Part shown: one piece after another, positions 52,790 to 61,418 of the stretch
Position numbering within the stretch: position 1 is the first letter of the stretch
Layout of the letters: the number at the start of each line of letters is the position of its first letter
Assembly: GCA_965228615.1 (NCBI GenBank)
Contig: CBDDHT010000004.1
Span: 3,038,001 to 3,102,000 of the forward strand
DNA from: CBDDHT01 sp965228615
Lineage (GTDB): Bacteria > Pseudomonadota > Alphaproteobacteria > Rhizobiales > Methyloligellaceae
Direction: 5' to 3'
DNA: 64,000 nt
Translations under genes and position numbers: made by a program
The notes under the pieces: model-generated
Told to the model about the DNA's origin: nothing
What the model saw: the letters and a program-made list of their open reading frames with translations, nothing else
The model's database searches: none

Positions 52790-55453
52790 TTAGAATTGGA
52801 GCGATACGTCTCGATGGTTGGCTAGGCAGCTTGCCATGTCGATGGCATAAATCTTCGGCAATCGCGGTTGCTGCCTGAGGCCAATCGTGTTCCGGATCTT
52901 CTCTTCATAGGCAGAGAGCTTCGGCAGCACTTCCGCCGAGGCCGCCTTGCGCCAGGCGAGTTCCGCATCGAAGTCTACAAGAGCCTTTTCAAGAAGCCCC
53001 TGCGCTTTTTGCTTATCGGGCGATCGGCCTCTCAATGCCCGGCGTACTTTCGCGAGAGCCGAGCGTGTCTTGCGCGCACCGGCGACACTGCCGACGTTTG
53101 AACGGACAGCGGCAACCTTTGCTGCAGCTTCTTCCAACGGCAAACTCTCAATGACCGATCGCAGCCCTTCAATCTCTGGTTTAAGCGCGGCGAAGGCCTC
53201 GGTTGCCGCGAGAATGACGGTCGTTTCTTTGATTGGCTCATAGGCTTCATCGACATTGCGGCGATATAGGGCACGCGCCTTTTTGTCTGCCTTGAGAAGC
53301 ACCACGAATTTCTTCCGCTCTTCAGCCCATGCTGCAGGGATATTGGCTTCGATCGTTTTCTTCTCGGCTTCTAGCTCGGCAATATGCGCTTCGATTCTTG
53401 CCTTGGTCCGCTTGGCTTTCTCATCTGTGCCGGACGTACGCCGCGCATCGATCTTCGATTGCCGTACATCATTATCGATCGCCAGAATTCGTGCCTCGAT
53501 CTCGCGCACTTGCCTATGCAGAGGCCGGTAGGCACCAGAAGCTGCTGCAATGTCCGCTTCGGTTTTTCTGATGTCGTCAACCAGGGCAAAGGTCTTCCCG
53601 GCAGTATCGAAGCTGCCCGTGACCGACGTCTGCAATTTCTTGGGAAGCATTGAATAGTCGATATTCTTCACTTCGGTAATAGCTGCTCGGATCGCATTGC
53701 CATTCGTCTGGTATTTTTCAAACACCAGACCTTCGACACATTGCTGTAATTTCGGATTTAGGGGCGGCGGTGCCGTTTCGGCCGTTAGGATGACCCGTTG
53801 CGGCAGATAATTCACGAGCGGAGGATTGTAGGCCACGATGCCGAGCACCAGAAGCTGCATGCATATAAAGGCGATAACGCCTTTATACATTGAGATCGTT
53901 TTGACCGCCGCAGGTGCGACACCGCGCAGATAGAAGAGCGCAAACCCGAAGGGCGGTGTCAAAAATGACGTTTGGATGTTGAGGCCGATCATCACGCCGA
54001 GCCACACGGCGCTGACATTCGCGCCCGGATCAGCGAGCAGAATTGGTGCCACAATCGGAACCACCACAACGGCGATCTCGATGAAATCGAGGAAGAAGCC
54101 CAGGACGAAGATCACCAGCATCACGATGACGAACTGGCCCCAGAACCCGCCAGGCAAACCGCTCAGGAAGTGCTTGACCAACTCCTCGCCCCCGAAGCCG
54201 CGAAAGGCTGCGGTGAGCATCGCGGCACCAAGCAGAATGATAAAGACCAAAGACGTCGTCTTGGCAGTCTCGATCATGACACTGGCGAGTGTGTTTTCGA
54301 TCTTCATCGCACGCCATCCGCTCCAGATGAGCGCAATGGTCAATCCGGTGACAGCAATGAGGGCGGCAGTGACATAGGCCTGATCGGCTGCCGTCGAGAT
54401 ATTCTTGATATTGACCGGGTGAAGCTGGGTGACCGTAATGATCGCAACCACCGACACAATCGCCAGGATCGCGGGCCAATAGGTCCGCCTGTGCCCTTCG
54501 CGCAACCGGTAACCCGACATAATCAGGGCGCCAGCAGCACCAATCGCACCGGCCTGATTGACCGTTGCGATCCCCATGATAATGGAACCGAGAACAACAA
54601 AAATAAGAGCGAGAGGCGGCACGAGAGACAGAAAGACCCGGCCGGCAAATTGCCAGTCATATTTGCCTTCATAGGGCACGACCGGTGCGGATTGCGGCCG
54701 CAGAAGCGCAAGCACCGCAATGAACACGATATAGACCCCGACAAGGATGAGACCTGGAACAAAGGCGCCAAGGAACATCTCACCAGCGCTTGTGGACGCG
54801 ACATCGAACTGGGAGGGCATCGAAATCTCTCCGGTCGATGCCTTATAAAGCGCCTTGCGCGCACTACTCGCCTGATCCGTCGCGCTTGCGAGCTGGTCGG
54901 CAAGAATGATGAGGACAATAGACGGAGGAATAATCTGGCCCAATGTTCCCGATGCGGCGATGGTACCTGTCGCCAGGGGATGAGAGTAGTTGTTGCGCAG
55001 CATCGCGGGCAGGGAAATGAGACCCATGGCAACCACCGTTGCCCCGACAATGCCGGTCGTCGCTGCCAGCAAGGCACCCACGACCACGACAGAGATCCCA
55101 AGACCGCCTCGGATCGGGCCGAATAGCTGCGCCATCGTAATCAAAAGGTCTTCAGCGATCCGAGAGCGCTGCAGCATGATTCCCATAAAGATAAACAACG
55201 GGATCGCTATCAGCGTATCGCGCTCGGCAACCCAATAGACGTCGCGAAAGTTGGTGACCCCAGAATTGAGCCACTCCGACGGACCACCATGCGCAAAGTA
55301 GGCGTCGGGACTGCCTGCGACGAGCCAGCCAAAAAATGCTGCAAGTCCGATCGTGATGATCGCCGATCCGGGCAGAGCAAAAGCAACTGGAAAGCCGGAA
55401 CCGAGGGCCGTGGCCATCAACACGACGAGGAGGAAAAGAAAAAAGAGTTCCAT
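52790..55453 (-). CDS. TRAP large permease (DctM family) with long C-terminal helical tail
   Basis: 887 residues, about twice the usual DctM size. Residues 1-545 hold the membrane part, with family landmarks at TTGIVGATVVAMG (132-144) and LNIQTSFLTPPFGFALFYLRG (491-511). Two extra loops lie in the middle (about 190-225 and 315-355). From about 565 to 887 a polar tail rich in Lys/Glu/Ala/Arg forms predicted coiled coil (for example VREIEARILAIDNDVRQSKI). Large TakM-like permeases are known in marine alphaproteobacteria, but the tail's role is not. It is the last gene of a P-Q-M operon. Confidence 0.88.
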   Translation of the reverse strand: MELFFLFLLVVLMATALGSGFPVAFALPGSAIITIGLAAFFGWLVAGSPDAYFAHGGPSEWLNSGVTNFRDVYWVAERDTLIAIPLFIFMGIMLQRSRIAEDLLITMAQLFGPIRGGLGISVVVVGALLAATTGIVGATVVAMGLISLPAMLRNNYSHPLATGTIAASGTLGQIIPPSIVLIILADQLASATDQASSARKALYKASTGEISMPSQFDVASTSAGEMFLGAFVPGLILVGVYIVFIAVLALLRPQSAPVVPYEGKYDWQFAGRVFLSLVPPLALIFVVLGSIIMGIATVNQAGAIGAAGALIMSGYRLREGHRRTYWPAILAIVSVVAIITVTQLHPVNIKNISTAADQAYVTAALIAVTGLTIALIWSGWRAMKIENTLASVMIETAKTTSLVFIILLGAAMLTAAFRGFGGEELVKHFLSGLPGGFWGQFVIVMLVIFVLGFFLDFIEIAVVVVPIVAPILLADPGANVSAVWLGVMIGLNIQTSFLTPPFGFALFYLRGVAPAAVKTISMYKGVIAFICMQLLVLGIVAYNPPLVNYLPQRVILTAETAPPPLNPKLQQCVEGLVFEKYQTNGNAIRAAITEVKNIDYSMLPKKLQTSVTGSFDTAGKTFALVDDIRKTEADIAAASGAYRPLHRQVREIEARILAIDNDVRQSKIDARRTSGTDEKAKRTKARIEAHIAELEAEKKTIEANIPAAWAEERKKFVVLLKADKKARALYRRNVDEAYEPIKETTVILAATEAFAALKPEIEGLRSVIESLPLEEAAAKVAAVRSNVGSVAGARKTRSALAKVRRALRGRSPDKQKAQGLLEKALVDFDAELAWRKAASAEVLPKLSAYEEKIRNTIGLRQQPRLPKIYAIDMASCLANHRDVSLQF

Positions 55454-55462
55454 GGATCCGCC

Positions 55463-56470
55463 TCAGTGTGCGATTTCGCCGTCGATTTTTCTTTTGCCGG
55501 GTTCGCCACGAAAATCGGCGACGGACTCGAGGAAGTATCCGGAAAACTGCAGCAGCATGGATATAGCAAATATTCCCAGGAAACCCGCCATCCAGTATTT
55601 CACGTACATACCGAATCCCGTCTGGGTCACTTCGAAGCTAAGCAATGGACTGTTGATGATCGTGGTGCTGCTGCTCATCCCGTAAATCACGATGACCCAG
55701 CACAGCGACATTCCAAGCAGAATGCAGCCGATCGCATTCATCAGACCCTTGGTGCGATCCTGAAAACCGGAATAGAGAACGTCGACGCGCACATGGCCTT
55801 CGTCGAACAGCGTATAGGCGCTCGCAAAAAGGAAAAGCGCGGCATACCAGAAGCGAACGAGGTCGCCCATAAACGCCTGCTCATAGGAAAAAACGAACCG
55901 GGTAAAGACGATAAGCAGCTGCGCAACCACGACGAGCAGGGCCAGCCAATAAAAGGCGAGGCCCCTCGTGAACGCAGCAATCAGCAATGCCAGACCGACG
56001 CACGGGAAGTGGACGTAGAGCCCGCGGAACTGTGAGCGTCCGAGGTCCGTCGTCATGGCCTGGCCGACCAGATCCGGCAAAAAGCCTTCGACCCGCAGGA
56101 ACGAAACCACGGCGTCGGTGAGACCGAGCAGAAAGACAGCCCAGAATGCGGCGCGAATGATGTAGTTTGTGATGCTGTAGATCGCCATACTGTCAGGACG
56201 CAGCGGTTTTTCGCGCGTTCGCATGACATAACCGACGGCAATGAAGAATGTTCCGAGATAAATTGCCAGCTGAATAGACGCCAATGAGTTCATCTCGCCA
56301 GTGAAAAGTGTCGTGGGGCCCGGCCAGCTGCGCCAATTCGTCAGATAGTTGTTGATCAAAAATGCGAGCATTGCCGCGACGGTGCCCCAAGCAAAACAGC
56401 GCGACAGAATGACGGATGTTGCGCCATCCACCGGCGCTGGATCTATCGTGGCCTCAGCCTCACTCGCCAT
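55463..56470 (-). CDS. TRAP small permease (DctQ family), long form
   Basis: 335 residues from ATG 56470 (MASEAEAT); a frame to 56518 would run through a hairpin. About nine hydrophobic segments, against four in usual DctQ: an N-terminal extra membrane part (20-190) and a C-terminal DctQ-like part (200-330; ending FSGYFLESVADFRGE). It links the binding protein to the large permease. The 9-bp gap to the M gene implies cotranslation. Confidence 0.8.
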   Translation of the reverse strand: MASEAEATIDPAPVDGATSVILSRCFAWGTVAAMLAFLINNYLTNWRSWPGPTTLFTGEMNSLASIQLAIYLGTFFIAVGYVMRTREKPLRPDSMAIYSITNYIIRAAFWAVFLLGLTDAVVSFLRVEGFLPDLVGQAMTTDLGRSQFRGLYVHFPCVGLALLIAAFTRGLAFYWLALLVVVAQLLIVFTRFVFSYEQAFMGDLVRFWYAALFLFASAYTLFDEGHVRVDVLYSGFQDRTKGLMNAIGCILLGMSLCWVIVIYGMSSSTTIINSPLLSFEVTQTGFGMYVKYWMAGFLGIFAISMLLQFSGYFLESVADFRGEPGKRKIDGEIAH

Positions 56471-56491
56471 ATTCGACACGTCCCCCCAAAT

Positions 56492-56516
56492 GGGACGGGG
56501 CACGACACCCCGTCCC
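56492..56516 (-). terminator. Hairpin between dctP and dctQ of the second TRAP operon
   Basis: GGGACGGGG (56492-56500) and CCCCGTCCC (56508-56516) form a perfect 9-bp stem with 7-nt loop. It sits between the binding protein and small permease genes, as in the first TRAP operon at 26543, although no long T-run follows. It may protect or partly end the dctP transcript. Confidence 0.55.
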
Positions 56517-56606
56517 AAAATTTCGCATTCAACAGTATGAAAATAGACCTTCTCTACGCAAGCCAGTCCAATTGCGTACTGTTCTGCTCACCGATGAAAC
56601 GTCGGG

Positions 56607-57737
56607 TCAGGTACCGATGCCAAGGACACGGTTCCTCTGCACAGTGTACGCCGTGTCCGACAGGCCGTTCCAGTTACCCACATCGCTACGCACCTTGGCG
56701 AAGCTGTCGTGGATTTCAGCGGCCAGCTTGGAATGCTGACGCGTTTCCTCGAACACCTCGCTGGCGGCTTCGCCGAAGCTGTCGTAGATCTCGTCGTTGA
56801 ACTTACGCAGCTTGACGCCCTGCTCTTTGATGAGACGCGTGAGATAGACACCATTGTTGGCGTTCGTCTCGGCCATCTGGCGCGAATTCTCTTCGTTGCA
56901 GGCGGCCTCGATGATGGCCTGATCCGTCTTGGAGAGCTTGCCCCACCAGGACGCATTCATGCCAAGGCACAGCTGAGATGCCGGCTCGTGCATACCCGGA
57001 TAGTAGTAGAATTTGGCCGCTTCGTAGAACTTCATGAAGAAGTCGTTGTAAGGGCCAACCCACTCCGTTGCATCGATGGAACCGGAGACAAGGTTTTCAT
57101 AGATCTGACTACCGGGAAGTGTAATCGTCGAGGCACCAAGCTTGGTCAGAACGTCACCGCCAAGACCTGGAATACGCATCTTCAGACCTTTGAAGTCATC
57201 GACGCTTTCCATTTCCTTCCGGAACCAGCCGCCCATCTGAACGCCTGTATTACCGCACGGGAAGCCTTTGATGCCGAACTCGCCGGCAAGCTTGTCATAC
57301 ATTTGCTGGCCGCCGGCATATTTCATCCAGGCTTCCATTTCGGAGAAGACGAGACCGAAGGGAACGGCTGTAAAATAAGCCCAGCCGGGATGCTTGCCCT
57401 TCCAGTAATAGTCGGCCGCAATATAGGCTTGCGAGTTGCCTGATGCGACGTCGTCCAGGGACGCGAAGGCACCGACTTTCTCACCGGATGCGTAGTAGGT
57501 CACGTTGATACGGCCGTCGGTCAACTCCGGAATACGCTTGGCGAGGCGCTGGGCGCTGATGCCAAGGCCCGGAAAGTCGCGGGGCCAGGTTGAGACAATC
57601 GTCATCTCGATCTTGCCTTGCGCAATTGCAGGCGCGGCAAGCGTCGATGCGGCGGCGGCACCGGCGACGGCTCCTGATGCTTTCAGGAACTTACGGCGGT
57701 CGACCTTTTTCGTTTCACTCAAATGCTTCACTCCCAT
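56607..57737 (-). CDS. TRAP substrate-binding protein, TakP-like
   Basis: About 376 residues from ATG 57737; downstream in-frame GTG or TTG starts are also possible. A twin-Arg signal is visible (DRRKFLKASGAV). Landmarks of the TakP/TTHA0766 branch: SGSIDATEWVGPYNDFFMKF and the YYYPGMHEP block. These bind 2-oxo acids or lactate together with a cation. First gene of a P-Q-M operon on the minus strand. Confidence 0.9.
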   Translation of the reverse strand: MGVKHLSETKKVDRRKFLKASGAVAGAAAASTLAAPAIAQGKIEMTIVSTWPRDFPGLGISAQRLAKRIPELTDGRINVTYYASGEKVGAFASLDDVASGNSQAYIAADYYWKGKHPGWAYFTAVPFGLVFSEMEAWMKYAGGQQMYDKLAGEFGIKGFPCGNTGVQMGGWFRKEMESVDDFKGLKMRIPGLGGDVLTKLGASTITLPGSQIYENLVSGSIDATEWVGPYNDFFMKFYEAAKFYYYPGMHEPASQLCLGMNASWWGKLSKTDQAIIEAACNEENSRQMAETNANNGVYLTRLIKEQGVKLRKFNDEIYDSFGEAASEVFEETRQHSKLAAEIHDSFAKVRSDVGNWNGLSDTAYTVQRNRVLGIGT

Positions 57738-58129
57738 TTTGAGCACGTTGGGTCTGCTGAATTCTCAGCCGGCCCGGTCAAGTCACAAGCGCTTCAGGCT
57801 TGTGGGCGAATGGACAATCTCGCTGTGGTTCCGGCATGCATGATCGGAACCACAGAGCTTGCCCTGCAGCCTCACGGCTATCTTTAACGGTAAAATGACA
57901 TGGGGAATACGAGACCATCGGCGCAAAGTCGTACTGAGAAAGTCTGAACAAATCGGAATGCAATCGTGCGCAAGACAATGGAACTCGAACCCGTATTGTT
58001 TTCAGGTTGCGGTACAAATACGCCGTCTGTTTAGGTGCATTTACGCCACTATGCAATTGAGGAATAGGTGGTATTGCCAATTTCGATAGCAACGTTCCTT
58101 GGCACCTTCCGAGTCGAGGGCGCTCGAAT
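57738..58129. other. Gap without a convincing gene
   Basis: About 390 bp between the TakP-like gene and the hydrolase gene. Short frames on both strands have no start site or protein-like composition. It should hold the TRAP operon promoter, but I saw no clear -35/-10 pair. Confidence 0.35.
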
Positions 58130-59038
58130 TCAGAAAGAAACGCGCGCAACAAGGTCATCGATGCTATCGAGAACCGCTTTTGGCCGCGCATGATGTGGCA
58201 TGTGACCGACCCCCTCCAGAACCACCGCCCGCGCATCCTTGGCCTTGGCAACCAATGGAGGTGTGTGCAGGTGCGTCCAAATGACGCTGTCCTTATCGCC
58301 TGTGAGCGCGATCAGTGGCACGGAGATTTCGCCATAACGCGGCGCCATTTCGATAATCGCACGCTTCAGATTCGTAAGGTCTTCGGCATTGGCCTGAAAA
58401 GTCGCCGGACGGCGATAAAGCTCGATTGCTGCGCGTTCGCGATAGTTGGCGGGCACCGAATTGGGCGCAAAGACGCGCGCTGTAGCTCCCACAGCGGCCC
58501 GGGGGAATGCGGGCATCGCAAAACGGCGGATGAATAGACTGCCAAGACCGGGAAACGCCGCCAACTGATGCTGAAATCCGACACCCCCGGGCCAGGGATG
58601 GGAAACACCCGCCACGAACAGGAGTCCACCGACACTCTCGGGGTAAGCAAGGGCATAGGCCAGGATCAGCGCGCCGCCGAACGAATGACCGACGAGAACG
58701 GGCCGTTCGACATCCATCTGCTGGAGTGTCTGGTGCAGAATCGCGGCCTGACTTGAGAGAAGATAACCACCATCCGCCGGCCGTTCGCTCCAACCGTGAC
58801 CGGGACGATCGATGGCAATTGCGCGATGCTTGGCTGCGAGAAATGCGAAGATCGACGCCGTCCATTCACGCAGATTGGCACTTGCGCCATGAACCAGGAC
58901 AACCGGATGGCCGGCGCCTTCTTCCAAGACATGGCAGGCCAGTCCGTCGCAATCGATGAAGCGGCCGATCGGCGGATATTTCGCCTCAATACCGGCCACG
59001 ATTTCGTCTGTTCTCCCAGTCAAAGCCCGGTTCACCAA
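58130..59038 (-). CDS. Alpha/beta-fold hydrolase
   Basis: 302 residues from TTG 59038 or GTG 59035. Catalytic triad: Ser in GHSFGG (near 118), Asp in the LTGDKDSVIW segment and His in GVGHMPHH; oxyanion region VHGASANLREW. Such enzymes hydrolyse esters, lactones, amides or haloalkanes; the substrate is unknown. The stop TGA of the upstream small gene is directly followed by this TTG, so translation is coupled. Confidence 0.87.
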   Translation of the reverse strand: MVNRALTGRTDEIVAGIEAKYPPIGRFIDCDGLACHVLEEGAGHPVVLVHGASANLREWTASIFAFLAAKHRAIAIDRPGHGWSERPADGGYLLSSQAAILHQTLQQMDVERPVLVGHSFGGALILAYALAYPESVGGLLFVAGVSHPWPGGVGFQHQLAAFPGLGSLFIRRFAMPAFPRAAVGATARVFAPNSVPANYRERAAIELYRRPATFQANAEDLTNLKRAIIEMAPRYGEISVPLIALTGDKDSVIWTHLHTPPLVAKAKDARAVVLEGVGHMPHHARPKAVLDSIDDLVARVSF

Positions 59039-59296
59039 TCAGCACCGCGCTGATTTCGTATCCGGCGTCAGCCAGCCCCAGATAAAAAATCCGGTTCGCT
59101 TGCACTTCTTGTAACGTTTCTGGCAGTCCGCCTGACAGTTTCCGTCGGGGCCCCGATGCTCCTCGCACCACGAAATGCAGGTGCGGCGGGCATCGGCGCA
59201 GCGGTCTTCTTTCGCGATAGCGGGGCTCGCGGGAACCGCAATCCAAAGGACACACACGATCAATACGCCGAGAGCTGCGGCAATTTCGTTCTTCAT
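59039..59296 (-). CDS. Small secreted Cys-rich protein
   Basis: 85 residues from ATG 59296, with GAGGAA 9 nt upstream. Signal peptide (about 1-29, ending AIAKED). The mature part has Cys at roughly CADARRTC, WCEE, GNCQADC and KKC, i.e. six close Cys plus one at the C-terminus, suggesting disulfides. No family recognised. It abuts the hydrolase gene; a role with it is inference. Confidence 0.65.
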   Translation of the reverse strand: MKNEIAAALGVLIVCVLWIAVPASPAIAKEDRCADARRTCISWCEEHRGPDGNCQADCQKRYKKCKRTGFFIWGWLTPDTKSARC

Positions 59297-59450
59297 TTCG
59301 AAAGATTCCTCGCGTACAGACAAACAAAAAAGCCGGAATGGTCGCGTTGCAGCCTAACTTACGGTTCAATAGCAAGAGTGCTAGTCTCGCGTCACCGGCG
59401 GCGTGGATCCTCTCACCTTAGGTCATAGACTCATAAAGGAACGACGAGCG

Positions 59451-59987
59451 ATGAAAAGATCCAAGACGATTGCTCTTGTGACTATGGGCGTCAGCGCACT
59501 GGCGCTCAATGCGTGTAGCGAAGCACAGACCGAGGCCCTGGTTTATACCACCCTTGAAGAGTGCATGGCCGACGGCGATCTGAGCAAGGAAGCCTGCGAG
59601 AAGGCCTACAAGAAGGCCGAAACCCAGCACGCGGAGGTCGCACCGAAATATCAGAACAAGGCCGAATGCGAGGCGGACTTCGGAGCCGAAGCCTGCGAGA
59701 CATCGCCCTACCGGACAAACAATAATACCAGTGTCTGGATGCCCCTGATGATGGGCTACATGATGGGCCGCGTGCTGGCACCGGGCGGGGTTCACCCGCA
59801 GCCGCTCTACCGCTCCAAGGACGACCCGAAGAGCTTCCGCACCGGCGACAACAAGAAGGTCGCTGCCAAGACCGGCAAGGTCCAGGTTCCCAAATCCACC
59901 ACGAAGGCCCCGAGCCGAAAACTCTATACAACGGCGCGCGGTGGCTTCGGTGCCTCGGGGCGGACCTACGGGCCGAGCAGCGGTTAA
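59451..59987 (+). CDS. ygiB: DUF1190 lipoprotein (YgiB family)
   Basis: 178 residues from ATG 59451 (AAGGA upstream). Signal with lipobox-like LNAC (residue 22 Cys). YgiB landmarks: TTLEECMADGD and NKAECEADFGAEACE, a Met/Gly-rich MPLMMGYMMGR, then a basic, flexible C-terminus. In E. coli ygiB lies before ygiC; the same order is seen here. Its job is not established. Confidence 0.83.
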   Translation: MKRSKTIALVTMGVSALALNACSEAQTEALVYTTLEECMADGDLSKEACEKAYKKAETQHAEVAPKYQNKAECEADFGAEACETSPYRTNNNTSVWMPLMMGYMMGRVLAPGGVHPQPLYRSKDDPKSFRTGDNKKVAAKTGKVQVPKSTTKAPSRKLYTTARGGFGASGRTYGPSSG

Positions 59988-59998
59988 GGGCAGCCCCG

Positions 59999-61168
59999 GT
60001 GGAGCGGATTGCCGTCAAGGAGCGTGATGACTGGCGCGAGACCGCCGAAACGCACGGCTTCAGTTTTCATTCACTCGACGGCGACCCCTATTGGGACGAG
60101 AGCGCCTACTACAAGTTTACGCTTGCCGAAATCGAGGAAGACCTCGAAGAGCCGGCCGAAGCCATCGAGCATATGTGCTTCGAGGTGGTTGGTGAAGCGA
60201 TTGGCAACGAAGAGACTCTGCGCCGGCTGGCGATCCCGGAAGCCTATTGGGACTATGTGGCCGACACCTGGAGCCGTGCCCACAAGAACCTCTATGGCCG
60301 CATGGACTTCGCTTATTCAGGCGACGGTCCGGCCAAACTGCTCGAATATAATGCTGACACGCCGACCTCGCTCTACGAATCCTCTATCTTTCAATGGGTC
60401 TGGCTCGAACAGGCGATGGAGCGCGATCTCGTGCCCCAAGGCTCGGACCAGTTCAACTCCCTGCACGAGAAGCTGATCGACGCCTGGCGCCGGATCGGCA
60501 TCACGGACAGGCTTCACCTCGCCTGCGCGAAGGGGAGCGAAGAGGACGAAGGCACGATCGAGTATCTGGAGGACTGCGCCCGGCAGGCTGGCCTGGATAC
60601 GCGCCGTCTGTTTATGGAGGATATCGGCATCTCGGAGCCCGGTTGGTTCACTGATCAAGAAGACGAGGCGATCAAGAATCTCTTCAAGCTCTATCCATGG
60701 GAATGGATCTTGCGGGAAGACTTTGCCGAGCATGTAAAGGACTCGCGCTGCGTCTTCATCGAACCGGCCTGGAAGACGATCCTCTCCAACAAAGGCCTGC
60801 TTCCCCTCCTCTGGGAGAAATTCCCCGGCCATCCCAATCTTCTGCCGACCTATTTCGAGGACGACGCCGAAAAGCAGGATCTTGGCGAGACTTATGTCCG
60901 CAAGCCGATCTATTCCCGCGAGGGATGGAACATCGAGATCGTCGGCCCGGACGCTCCAGCAGCCGCACGCGAAGAACGACCCGGTCCCTATGGCGCCGAA
61001 GGCCGCATTCTGCAGGACTACTCCCCGCTGGCCGAATTCGACGGCAACCGCCCCATGTGCGGCGTCTGGCTGGTCGCCAGCGAGGCGGCAGGCATGTGCA
61101 TCCGCGAAGACCGCGGGCCGATCACAACAGACGACGCACGGTTCATCCCGCATTTGATTTCGGGATAA
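59999..61168 (+). CDS. ygiC: YgiC-like glutathionylspermidine-synthase-family ATP-grasp enzyme
   Basis: 389 residues from GTG 59999. Conserved blocks: LLEYNADTPTSLYESS near 119-134, KLYPWEWILRE, EPAWKTILSNKGLLPLLWE and the KPIYSREGWNIEI region. It is an ATP-dependent C-N ligase by family; YgiC lacks the amidase domain of Gss. The peptide or polyamine substrate is unknown. It lies 11 bp after ygiB. Confidence 0.88.
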   Translation: MERIAVKERDDWRETAETHGFSFHSLDGDPYWDESAYYKFTLAEIEEDLEEPAEAIEHMCFEVVGEAIGNEETLRRLAIPEAYWDYVADTWSRAHKNLYGRMDFAYSGDGPAKLLEYNADTPTSLYESSIFQWVWLEQAMERDLVPQGSDQFNSLHEKLIDAWRRIGITDRLHLACAKGSEEDEGTIEYLEDCARQAGLDTRRLFMEDIGISEPGWFTDQEDEAIKNLFKLYPWEWILREDFAEHVKDSRCVFIEPAWKTILSNKGLLPLLWEKFPGHPNLLPTYFEDDAEKQDLGETYVRKPIYSREGWNIEIVGPDAPAAAREERPGPYGAEGRILQDYSPLAEFDGNRPMCGVWLVASEAAGMCIREDRGPITTDDARFIPHLISG

Positions 61169-61418
61169 CAACACTTTGCGTTTCGAAACACTTCGGAACA
61201 GCATCTACTGTGCTTGTTGGAATCTCCATTCTGAAACGTAGAGTTCCCCTTCATATCTCGTGTCATTGTCGCATGGATACCTAGAAAGCGACGTGATTCT
61301 CCTATTCCCCGGTTGAGGCGCTGTGACATCCCTGCGGGCACTTCAATCGCACCGCATGGGCTTCGGCTTCTGGCATCGCTCCAGACAGTCCGACCGTCCA
61401 AGGGAATGGGAGGAATCA

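Noticed and set aside
53972..55126. 384-codon plus-strand frame inside the TRAP permease
   Set aside because: Antisense shadow: highly charged, without hydrophobic core or start site, and the opposite strand has clear family motifs.
57859..58089. 76-codon frame between the TakP-like gene and the hydrolase
   Set aside because: Cys/Arg/Trp-rich composition with no start signal; likely chance.
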